A DNA stretch of 5,971 nt from Clostridium sp. CAG:448 (GTDB taxonomy: Bacteria; Bacillota; Clostridia; Oscillospirales; CAG-272): assembly GCA_000433415.1 (NCBI GenBank), contig FR890472.1:608-6578 (forward strand). The letters are read 5' to 3'. The position numbers were made by a program, and so were the translations under genes. The first letter of the stretch is position 1. Each line of letters opens with the position of its first letter. The notes under the pieces were generated by a model that was not told the origin of the DNA, did no database searches, and saw only the letters and a list, made by a program, of their open reading frames with translations. Positions 1 through 5,214 of this stretch are shown piece by piece.

Positions 1-137
1 ATGTGGACGCACGGGAAGATTTCCGCCGTGTGAGCTATGTGCGGGCGGCGTGTATTGCCTGTATCAAGGGACACGGATTTGCGGGATACTGCGAGGCGGT
101 GGATCTGTTGCTTGCGCAGGAGGAGCCTTCCGTATGA
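1..137 (+). CDS. aroQ: Type II 3-dehydroquinate dehydratase, C-terminal end (5' truncated by the window)
   Basis: This is the last 44 residues of a protein whose start lies outside the window; the reading frame begins at base 3 and ends at TGA 135-137. The tail carries AREDFRRVSY followed by a glycine-containing stretch (IKGHGFAGYCEAV), then LLL. It matches the C-terminal end of type II dehydroquinases, where an AREEFRxxS segment follows the catalytic HLSN motif and a GxGxxGY segment forms the last helix. In the family the Arg of AREEFR helps bind substrate. The enzyme dehydrates 3-dehydroquinate to 3-dehydroshikimate, the third step of the shikimate pathway, in the cytosol. Its stop overlaps the aroA start by ATGA, and the next gene acts in the same pathway, which supports the call. 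The catalytic Tyr and His lie upstream and cannot be checked. The GFAG segment departs somewhat from the usual GLGxxGY. Confidence 0.85.
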   Translation, partial: VDAREDFRRVSYVRAACIACIKGHGFAGYCEAVDLLLAQEEPSV

Positions 138-1360
138 GAATTGTAATCAGGCAGAGCGTTCCGCACGGAACCGTGCAGATTCCCGCATCCAAAAGTATTG
201 CGCATCGGTATCTGATTGCCGCGGCGTTTTCTGCGGGGCACACCGTCATCCACGGTCTGCCGGACAATGCGGACATCCGCGCAACGCTTGATTGTCTGCG
301 AAAAATGGGCGCGCGGATTCTGCTTTGCGGAGAAACTGCAAAGGTAGATGGCATCCGGATAGGCGATATTCCGGATGGAATTGCCGTCGACTGTCACGAG
401 AGCGGCACAACGCTTCGGCTTCTTTTGCCGTTTGCCATGGTGTCCGGCAAACGGATCACTTTCAAAGGGGCAGAGCGTCTGTTTGCGCGTCCGCTGTCCG
501 TTTATGAGGATATTTGCCGCGCGCAGGAGATGCTCTGGCAGAAGCGCGCGGACAGCGTTACGGTCGGGGGGATGTTGCACGCGGATACGTTTCGTTTTCC
601 CGGAAATATCAGCAGTCAGTTTGTGTCCGGTCTTTTGCTGGCATTGCCGCACCTGGGGGCGGAAAGTACGGTTTTGCTGACATCTGCCGTTGAGAGCGCA
701 TCCTATATCGGGCTGACGCTTGCGGCGCTGAACCGTTTCGGGTATCGGGTAAAAGCGGACGGGATACAGAGTTACCGGATTCCGGGCGGACAAACCGGAT
801 GCGGTGCCGGAGACCTGACGGTTCCGACCGACCAGTCTGCGGCAGCCTTTTTCGGCGCGATGCAGACACTGGGAGGTGAAGTGCGCTTGGCGCATTTCTG
901 CGATGACGGTATGCAGGGGGATCGCGTCTGGAAGTCCTATATTGAACAGCTTTGCGCAGAAAACTGTGTGCTGTCCGTAGCGGATTGCCCGGATCTTGCG
1001 CCGGTTCTGATGGTGGTGGCTGCATTGCATCATGGTTGTACGCTTCTTGACACGGCACGCCTGCGCTTCAAAGAAAGCGATCGCGGAGCGGTGATGGCAC
1101 AGGAACTGGAAAAATGCGGCGTGTGGGTGGTTGCAGAGGAAAACAGCATTGACGTCAGCGGGGGGGCTTTACATGCACCTGCTGTACCGATCTGCGCCCA
1201 CAACGATCACCGGATTGCGATGTCGCTTGCCGTTCTGCTCTGCCGGACGGGGGGAGTTATTGACGGTGCGGAGTGCGTTGCAAAGAGTATGCCGGAATTC
1301 TGGCAAATGCTGCGGGCATTAGAGGTGGATCTGCATACAGAGAGGGATTCGGAAGCATGA
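134..1360 (+). CDS. aroA: 3-phosphoshikimate 1-carboxyvinyltransferase (EPSP synthase)
   Basis: The product is 408 residues, slightly shorter than the E. coli enzyme (427). It transfers the enolpyruvyl group of PEP to shikimate-3-phosphate, giving EPSP, and is the target of glyphosate. Family landmarks are all present: PASKSIAHR (K20, S21, R25) for substrate binding, ESGTTLR (G91, T92, R95) in the PEP/glyphosate loop, ARP (R119), GNISSQF (S160, S161, Q162), and the catalytic acid D287 in CPDLAP. FKESDR (E314, R317), HNDHR (R360) and AKSMPEF (K384) complete the PEP site. The active site therefore looks intact. Start: ATG 134 overlaps the aroQ stop as ATGA and has AGGAGG at 118-123, ten bases upstream. 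An in-frame ATG at 50 would extend into aroQ and add an unrelated N-terminus, so it is rejected. The residue equivalent to E. coli Pro101 is Leu96. The aroA stop overlaps the tyrA start as ATGA, so the genes are probably translationally coupled. Confidence 0.96.
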   Translation: MRIVIRQSVPHGTVQIPASKSIAHRYLIAAAFSAGHTVIHGLPDNADIRATLDCLRKMGARILLCGETAKVDGIRIGDIPDGIAVDCHESGTTLRLLLPFAMVSGKRITFKGAERLFARPLSVYEDICRAQEMLWQKRADSVTVGGMLHADTFRFPGNISSQFVSGLLLALPHLGAESTVLLTSAVESASYIGLTLAALNRFGYRVKADGIQSYRIPGGQTGCGAGDLTVPTDQSAAAFFGAMQTLGGEVRLAHFCDDGMQGDRVWKSYIEQLCAENCVLSVADCPDLAPVLMVVAALHHGCTLLDTARLRFKESDRGAVMAQELEKCGVWVVAEENSIDVSGGALHAPAVPICAHNDHRIAMSLAVLLCRTGGVIDGAECVAKSMPEFWQMLRALEVDLHTERDSEA

Positions 1361-2283
1361 AAACAAAGACAGAATTGAAACTGAAAAAACTGGATAACCG
1401 TGCCCATGTCCTGATTGTGGGTCTGGGACTGATCGGCGGAAGCTACGCAAAGGCGCTGAGTAAGCGTGGCTTTGCGGTGAATGCCATTACGGCACAACAG
1501 GCTGATATTGATTACGCTGTAAAGGAAGGCTTTTTGCGGGAGGGCTCTGTGCAGGTCAGCGAACAGATGCTGGCATGGGCGGATCTTGTGGTACTTGCGC
1601 TTTACCCGCATACACTGATCGACTGGGTGGAGCAATACGGACAGCTATTGACCCCGGGCACGCTTGTGACGGACGTCACCGGCGTTAAGGGGAGCATTGT
1701 GGACCGTGTGCAGGATCTGATGCCGGACGGTGTGGAATTCATTGCCGCACACCCCATGGCTGGACGGGAAAAAAGCGGCGTAGCCAACAGCGATGACCGC
1801 GTCTTTCACGGTGCAAACTATATTGTGGTTCCGACTGCCCGCAATACGCCGGATGCGATTTCCGTTTGCGTACAGTTGGGGGAAGCGTTGGGATTTCACC
1901 GGATCAGCCGGTTGAGCGCAGAGGAGCACGACAGAATGATTGCCTTCCTTTCCCAGTTGACGCACTGTATTGCCGTTTCTCTGATGTGTGCCAATGAGCA
2001 ACCGGGCATGGAGGTATACACCGGCGATTCTTTCCGCGATCTGACGCGGATTGCCCGGATCAACGATGAAATGTGGAGTGAGCTTTTCCTTTGGAACCGC
2101 GAGGCGCTCTTGGAGGAAATGGACCGTTTTTCTGCAGCGTTTGCGCATCTGCGCAAGGCACTGGAGGACGGGGACAGGGACGAGATGCGGCGAATGATGC
2201 GCCTCTCCGGGGAACGCCGGGAGAAATTTGACAAGCCGACGGTGGAAACCATCGTCAATGAAAATGATGATGCCAAAGAATAG
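1357..2283 (+). CDS. tyrA: Prephenate dehydrogenase
   Basis: The product is 308 residues and oxidatively decarboxylates prephenate to 4-hydroxyphenylpyruvate, the committed step to tyrosine. The N-terminal Rossmann fold shows VLIVGLGLIGGS (G22, G24, G27) for the dinucleotide. It is followed by DVTGVKG (106-112), AHPMAGREKSGV (131-142), HDRMIAFLSQLTH (191-203) and DLTRIARINDEMW (228-240). By comparison with the Aquifex enzyme, H132, H203 and R231 are the catalytic or substrate-binding residues. No chorismate mutase domain is fused at the N-terminus. The C-terminus stops at about residue 308, without the ACT domain that the longer Bacillus form carries, so tyrosine feedback by that route is not expected. 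Start: ATG 1357 overlaps the aroA stop (ATGA), with GAGGG at 1342-1346. An in-frame ATG at 1273 lies inside aroA and is rejected. The second beta strand ends in AITAQQ, without the acidic residue typical of strict NAD users. Confidence 0.95.
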   Translation: MKTKTELKLKKLDNRAHVLIVGLGLIGGSYAKALSKRGFAVNAITAQQADIDYAVKEGFLREGSVQVSEQMLAWADLVVLALYPHTLIDWVEQYGQLLTPGTLVTDVTGVKGSIVDRVQDLMPDGVEFIAAHPMAGREKSGVANSDDRVFHGANYIVVPTARNTPDAISVCVQLGEALGFHRISRLSAEEHDRMIAFLSQLTHCIAVSLMCANEQPGMEVYTGDSFRDLTRIARINDEMWSELFLWNREALLEEMDRFSAAFAHLRKALEDGDRDEMRRMMRLSGERREKFDKPTVETIVNENDDAKE

Positions 2284-2296
2284 GGGGAATACCGAT

Positions 2297-3325
2297 ATGA
2301 ATATGAAGTTTTACAGAAAATTGCCGATCCCGCAGGAGGTCAAGGCGGAGTATCCGGTCACACCGGAAATGGCTGCGGTCAAGGAGGCAAGGGATCGGGA
2401 AATCCGTTCCATTTTTACAGGGGAGAGCAACCGGTTTATTCTGGTGATCGGTCCCTGTTCCGCGGACAAGAGCGAGTCGGTTCTGGAGTACATCGGGCGA
2501 TTGAAGCGCGTTGCGGATCAGGTGCAGGATAAGATCATTGTGATCCCCCGTATTTATACCAATAAGCCGCGCACGACCGGTGACGGGTACAAGGGAATGC
2601 TCCATCAGCCGGATCCGAACGGACATCCGGATATGCTGCGCGGTATTGTGGCAATCCGGCAATTGCATATGAGCGCACTGCGCGACTACGGAATGTCCAG
2701 CGCGGATGAAATGCTGTATCCGGACAACCACCGGTATCTGTCCGATTTGCTTTCATATGTCGCCGTGGGAGCGCGCAGTGTGGAAAATCAGCAGCACCGT
2801 TTGACGGCAAGCGGACTGGATATCCCGGTCGGGCTGAAAAATCCGACGGGCGGGGATTTGTCCGTTATGATGAATGCCGTCACGGCGGCACATCATCCGC
2901 ATACGTTTATTTACCGCGGGTGGGAAGTGGAAAGCACCGGAAACCCGTTGGCGCATGCCATTTTGCGCGGTTATCAGACCACCGACGGGAAAACGGTGTC
3001 CAATTACCATTATGAGGATCTGTTGCATCTGCACGAGCTGTACGCCAAGTCGGGATTGGAGAATCCGGCGGTGATTGTGGATACCAATCACGCCAATTCC
3101 GGGAAAAAGTACGAGGAGCAGATCCGCATTGCGCACGACGTTTTGCATTCCATGCGCCAGAATCCCGATATACGCCGGTTGTGTAAGGGATTGATGATCG
3201 AAAGCTATCTGATTGACGGAAATCAGAAGACGGACGGCGATGTGTACGGTCAGTCCATTACGGATCCCTGCCTCGGATGGGAAAAGACCGAGCGGCTGAT
3301 TTTTGAAATTGCAGACCGGTTATAA
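2297..3325 (+). CDS. aroF: 3-deoxy-7-phosphoheptulonate (DAHP) synthase, type I, AroF/AroG class
   Basis: The product is 342 residues, close to the E. coli AroG/AroF/AroH length of about 350. It condenses PEP with erythrose 4-phosphate to give DAHP, the first committed step of the shikimate pathway. Motifs are VIGPCSADK (C54, metal ligand), NKPRTT (K90, R92) for PEP/E4P binding, VGARSVENQ (R160), VGLKNPTGGD (K181), DTNHANS (H265, metal), GLMIESYLIDGNQK (E302, metal) and YGQSITDPCLGWE (D323, metal). All four metal ligands and the phosphate-binding residues are in place, so the enzyme is probably active. Start: ATG 2297 has AGGGGGA at 2282-2288, eight bases upstream; ATG 2303 is a weaker alternative. 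In-frame ATGs at 2228 and 2258 lie inside tyrA and are rejected. The gene begins 13 bases after the tyrA stop and ends in tandem stops (TAATAA). Which amino acid inhibits it cannot be read from the sequence, so the choice among aroF, aroG and aroH symbols is arbitrary. Confidence 0.94.
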   Translation: MNMKFYRKLPIPQEVKAEYPVTPEMAAVKEARDREIRSIFTGESNRFILVIGPCSADKSESVLEYIGRLKRVADQVQDKIIVIPRIYTNKPRTTGDGYKGMLHQPDPNGHPDMLRGIVAIRQLHMSALRDYGMSSADEMLYPDNHRYLSDLLSYVAVGARSVENQQHRLTASGLDIPVGLKNPTGGDLSVMMNAVTAAHHPHTFIYRGWEVESTGNPLAHAILRGYQTTDGKTVSNYHYEDLLHLHELYAKSGLENPAVIVDTNHANSGKKYEEQIRIAHDVLHSMRQNPDIRRLCKGLMIESYLIDGNQKTDGDVYGQSITDPCLGWEKTERLIFEIADRL

Positions 3326-3370
3326 TAAGTACAGGAAACAACGATAGCGGGAGAAGAAGGAGAAGAGAAG

Positions 3371-4354
3371 ATGTGTACTGCGATTTCCTGGAAAAACGAT
3401 GATTTTTATATGGGGCGGACGCTGGATTACGAGTGTTCCTACGGGGAAGAGATTACGTTTACGCCGCGGCAATATCCGTTCCGGTTCCGGTATGACGGTG
3501 AACTTTCCGCACACTATGCGTTGCTCGGAACCGCACATGTGGCACAGGATTATCCGCTTTATTACGATGCCGTCAATGAATGCGGGTTGGGAATGGCTGG
3601 GCTGAATTTTGTCGGAAATGCGGTGTACGCTCCGGTATGTGCGGGGAAACGGAACGTTGCGCAGTTTGAGCTGATTCCGTTTATCCTGTCCCAATGTGCG
3701 ACGCTGACCGAGGCACGGGGACTGCTTCAGACCATCAATCTGACCGGCGATCCGTTTTCTGCGCAGTTTCCGACGGCATCTCTGCACTGGATGATCGGGG
3801 ACCGTTCCGGTACGATGGTTTTGGAATCCATGCGGGACGGATTGCACATTTACGACAATCCTGCCGGTGTACTGACCAATAACCCGCCCTTTGATTGGCA
3901 GATGACCAATCTTTCCAACTACATGGCGCTTTCTCCCGCGCAGCCGGAGCAGCGTCTGGGGAGCGGATCCGATCTGCGTCTTGCGGCTTACAGCCGCGGC
4001 ATGGGAGCGCTTGGATTGCCGGGCGATCTTTCTTCCGCATCCCGCTTTGTGCGGGCGGCATTTTCCCGTGCAAACGCGCTTGCACCGCAAACGGAGGCGT
4101 CCAGCGTTGTGCAGATGTTCCATTTGTTCGGAACGGTGGAACAGATACGCGGATGCTGCGAGGTGGAAAAGGGGAAGTACGAAATCACCATTTATACCGG
4201 CTTGTGGAACGCCGATAAGGGTATTTATTATTATACCACCTACGAAAATTCGCAGGTGCATGCGCTGGATATGCACCGGGAAAACGCAGAGGGCAACGCA
4301 CTGGTGCGCTACCCGATGCAGAGGAACGGTGATTTTTGTCTGCAGAATCAATAA
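3371..4354 (+). CDS. bsh: Choloylglycine hydrolase family protein, probable bile salt hydrolase
   Basis: The product is 327 residues, matching the usual length of Gram-positive bile salt hydrolases (Clostridium perfringens enzyme 329). These are N-terminal nucleophile hydrolases that cleave glycine or taurine from conjugated bile acids, mostly in the cytosol; no signal peptide is seen here. The start MCTAISW places Cys2 as the nucleophile after Met removal, which fixes the start at 3371. AAGGAG at 3357-3362 lies eight bases upstream. Other active-site residues by alignment from memory with the C. perfringens enzyme are R16, D19 (GRTLD), N79 (MAGLNF), N170 (VLTNNPPFDWQ) and R225 (SASRFVRAAF). 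The C-terminal DKGIYYYTTYENSQ is also typical. The AGLNF and NNPPFDWQ motifs favour bile salt hydrolase over penicillin V acylase, but substrate needs assay. It follows the DAHP synthase by 45 bases with no terminator seen, so it is probably in the aromatic operon. The loop at 208-210 reads S-R-G. Confidence 0.9.
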   Translation: MCTAISWKNDDFYMGRTLDYECSYGEEITFTPRQYPFRFRYDGELSAHYALLGTAHVAQDYPLYYDAVNECGLGMAGLNFVGNAVYAPVCAGKRNVAQFELIPFILSQCATLTEARGLLQTINLTGDPFSAQFPTASLHWMIGDRSGTMVLESMRDGLHIYDNPAGVLTNNPPFDWQMTNLSNYMALSPAQPEQRLGSGSDLRLAAYSRGMGALGLPGDLSSASRFVRAAFSRANALAPQTEASSVVQMFHLFGTVEQIRGCCEVEKGKYEITIYTGLWNADKGIYYYTTYENSQVHALDMHRENAEGNALVRYPMQRNGDFCLQNQ

Positions 4355-4391
4355 AAAATACCGGATGCTTGCCGATTGAGGGCAGCCGATA

Positions 4392-4400
4392 TGATATAAT
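4392..4400 (+). promoter_or_regulatory. Extended -10 promoter (TGATATAAT) for the small ORF and surface protein
   Basis: TGATATAAT combines a consensus TATAAT (4395-4400) with the TGn extension, in the only non-coding stretch between the hydrolase stop at 4354 and the next start at 4438. No good -35 sits at 17-18 bases; TTGCCG at 4369-4374 is 20 bases away, too far. Extended -10 promoters often work without a strong -35. Transcription would begin near 4407, leaving a leader of about 30 bases before the small ORF. This suggests the downstream pair is expressed independently of the aromatic operon, although read-through is possible because no terminator was found after the hydrolase gene. Confidence 0.6.
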
Positions 4401-4437
4401 CGAACGTTCCAGTTAATGACAAAAGAGGATAAAGCGA

Positions 4438-4569
4438 ATGAAGATGGGAAATGAGTATGCACACAACAGCAGGCGAGGGGGATTGTACGAGGGTGAATAT
4501 TACCTGAAAGCCGGTGGAAGTCCCGATATATACCGATCACAAGGCCCGGACGGTGAAAAAGGAGAATGA
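4438..4569 (+). CDS. Small ORF, 43 residues, translationally coupled to the downstream surface protein
   Basis: I do not recognise this product. It begins MKMGNEYAHN and ends SQGPDGEKGE, with nine Gly and five Tyr and no hydrophobic stretch, so it is predicted soluble and not secreted. Support is contextual: AGAGGA at 4424-4429 lies eight bases before ATG 4438, a promoter sits about 40 bases upstream, and its TGA (4567-4569) overlaps the ATG of the next gene (4566) as ATGA. The same overlap style joins aroQ-aroA and aroA-tyrA. The coding evidence itself is weaker, since it uses AGG, CGA twice and ATA, and no family is recognised. It may make a functional peptide, or serve only as a leader whose translation delivers ribosomes to the downstream start. 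Confidence 0.5.
   Translation: MKMGNEYAHNSRRGGLYEGEYYLKAGGSPDIYRSQGPDGEKGE
4559..4564 (+). promoter_or_regulatory. Shine-Dalgarno abnormally close to the downstream start
   Basis: AAGGAG ends one base before ATG 4566, whereas other genes here have 8-10 bases between the two. Initiation at this distance should be poor by itself. It makes sense if ribosomes finishing the small ORF at 4567-4569 are held by this site and restart on the overlapping ATG. A stop at 4554-4556 in the downstream frame excludes an upstream ATG for that gene. The next in-frame ATG (4587, residue 8) would have 22 bases of spacing and lose the Lys-Lys start of the signal peptide. Confidence 0.5.
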
Positions 4570-5126
4570 AAAAACAAATATGGTGCATGCTGCTTTTCGC
4601 GCTTTGTTTGGCTTTGTTTCCGATCCCCATGCAGGCTTGGGCGGCAGGAACCGATACCGGATTGCACACGTACTGCGTTTGCGACGGCTGTCAGAAATAT
4701 TTTGCCGATGAAGAGGGAAAGAACGAAATCACAAAAGAGGATACCGTGATTGCACTGCTTTTGCCGGCGATTATAACGGGCGGAGATCTTCAGTGGACCA
4801 AGGGAAGCAAGGAGGGACTGGCGGTGAAGTCCAGCGGCTCCCCGGAGGGTGGCGTGACTGTTTTGGTGGACGGAAAGGAGCAGCACTATCAGTCGGAGGG
4901 TGACGACATTACGGTCACGATCACGGCGGACTATTTGGAGACACTGTCGGAGGGAACGCATCGGCTGACGATTCGGTCCGCGGGCGGCGATGCGAATGCT
5001 GATTTTACAGTGAATGCCCCGGATCATACGTTGACAATCGTCATTGTATCCGTCATCTGTGTTCTCAGCCTCGTAAGTGCCGGATTGGTTTACGTGTTCA
5101 TCATTCGCAAAAGAAAGAATCGATAA
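4566..5126 (+). CDS. Secreted, membrane-anchored surface protein of 186 residues with a beta-sandwich-like domain
   Basis: Residues 1-26 form a signal peptide: MKKQ, a hydrophobic core, and an AWA site with cleavage expected after Ala26. Residues 35-62 contain TYCVCDGCQKYF with C37, C39 and C42, then GKNEITKEDTVIA. That pattern resembles a short module often repeated in large surface proteins of Clostridia, in which an xCxxCGKxF segment precedes EITKADTVI. Residues about 70-150 resemble a small extracellular beta-sandwich (VLVDGKEQHY, then ADYLETLSEGTHRLTIRSAG, then ADFTV), again common in such proteins. Residues about 155-180 are a hydrophobic helix followed by RKRKNR, giving an outside-facing anchor with a short cytoplasmic tail. 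No LPxTG motif is seen. Function is unknown: binding or adhesion is possible, and no catalytic motif is visible. The start overlaps the preceding small ORF, which probably controls its translation. It converges with argH. Confidence 0.75.
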   Translation: MKKQIWCMLLFALCLALFPIPMQAWAAGTDTGLHTYCVCDGCQKYFADEEGKNEITKEDTVIALLLPAIITGGDLQWTKGSKEGLAVKSSGSPEGGVTVLVDGKEQHYQSEGDDITVTITADYLETLSEGTHRLTIRSAGGDANADFTVNAPDHTLTIVIVSVICVLSLVSAGLVYVFIIRKRKNR

Positions 5127-5137
5127 TTTTTACAAAA

Positions 5138-5177
5138 ACACACAGGGTGTGGTGCCATGGCACCACACCCTGTGTGT
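5138..5177. terminator. Perfect 40-bp palindrome, probable bidirectional terminator
   Basis: Every base from 5138 to 5157 pairs with its mirror in 5158-5177, centred on the GTGCCATGGCAC core. It lies between the stop of the plus-strand surface protein (5126) and the stop of minus-strand argH (5211), where a shared terminator is expected. On the minus strand the stem is followed by TTTTGT, a passable U-tract. On the plus strand the stem is followed by CTGAAAAAATGGGG with no U-tract, so intrinsic termination in that direction is less clear. Confidence 0.7.
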
Positions 5178-5214
5178 CTGAAAAAATGGGGGTATTCTGA
5201 AAAAATGGGGTTAT
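5177..5214. repeat. Tandem duplication of 19 bp overlapping the argH stop
   Basis: TCTGAAAAAATGGGGGTAT (5177-5195) is followed directly by TCTGAAAAAATGGGGTTAT (5196-5214), identical at 18 of 19 positions. The second copy ends inside the argH stop codon (5211-5213 on the minus strand). GAAAAAAT at 5199-5206 is also inverted as ATTTTTTC at 5213-5220, so the minus-strand transcript can form an A/U-rich hairpin at the end of argH, before the large palindrome. This looks like a local slippage duplication within the terminator region. Confidence 0.75.

Noticed and set aside
35..1033. Minus-strand open frame of 332 codons antisense to aroA
   Set aside because: The plus-strand aroA has a full set of active-site motifs. 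The antisense product has no recognisable motif and reads as a shadow.
3321..3326. TATAAT at the end of the DAHP synthase gene as a promoter for the hydrolase
   Set aside because: The match arises from the Leu codon and tandem stops (TTA TAA TAA). There is no TGn extension and TTGAAA at 3303-3308 is only 12 bases away, so the evidence is too weak to call.
4367..4386. Hairpin after the hydrolase gene as a terminator
   Set aside because: The stem is only six pairs with a bulge (GCTTGCC with GGCAGC) and no T-run follows on the plus strand. It overlaps the spacer of the likely promoter.
4402..4409. GAACGTTC as a LexA-type operator next to the promoter
   Set aside because: The Gram-positive LexA box needs four bases between GAAC and GTTC. 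Here they abut, and an 8-bp palindrome is likely by chance.
3320..4669. Minus-strand open frame of 449 codons covering the hydrolase gene
   Set aside because: It lies antisense to a gene with clear family conservation, also runs across the promoter region, is rich in Arg and His, and shows no recognisable domain. It is explained by codon bias of the plus-strand gene.
4514..4711. Plus-strand open frame of 65 codons overlapping the small ORF and surface protein
   Set aside because: It lies out of frame with the signal peptide protein, has no ribosome binding site at a suitable distance, and its product is Arg-rich without a motif.
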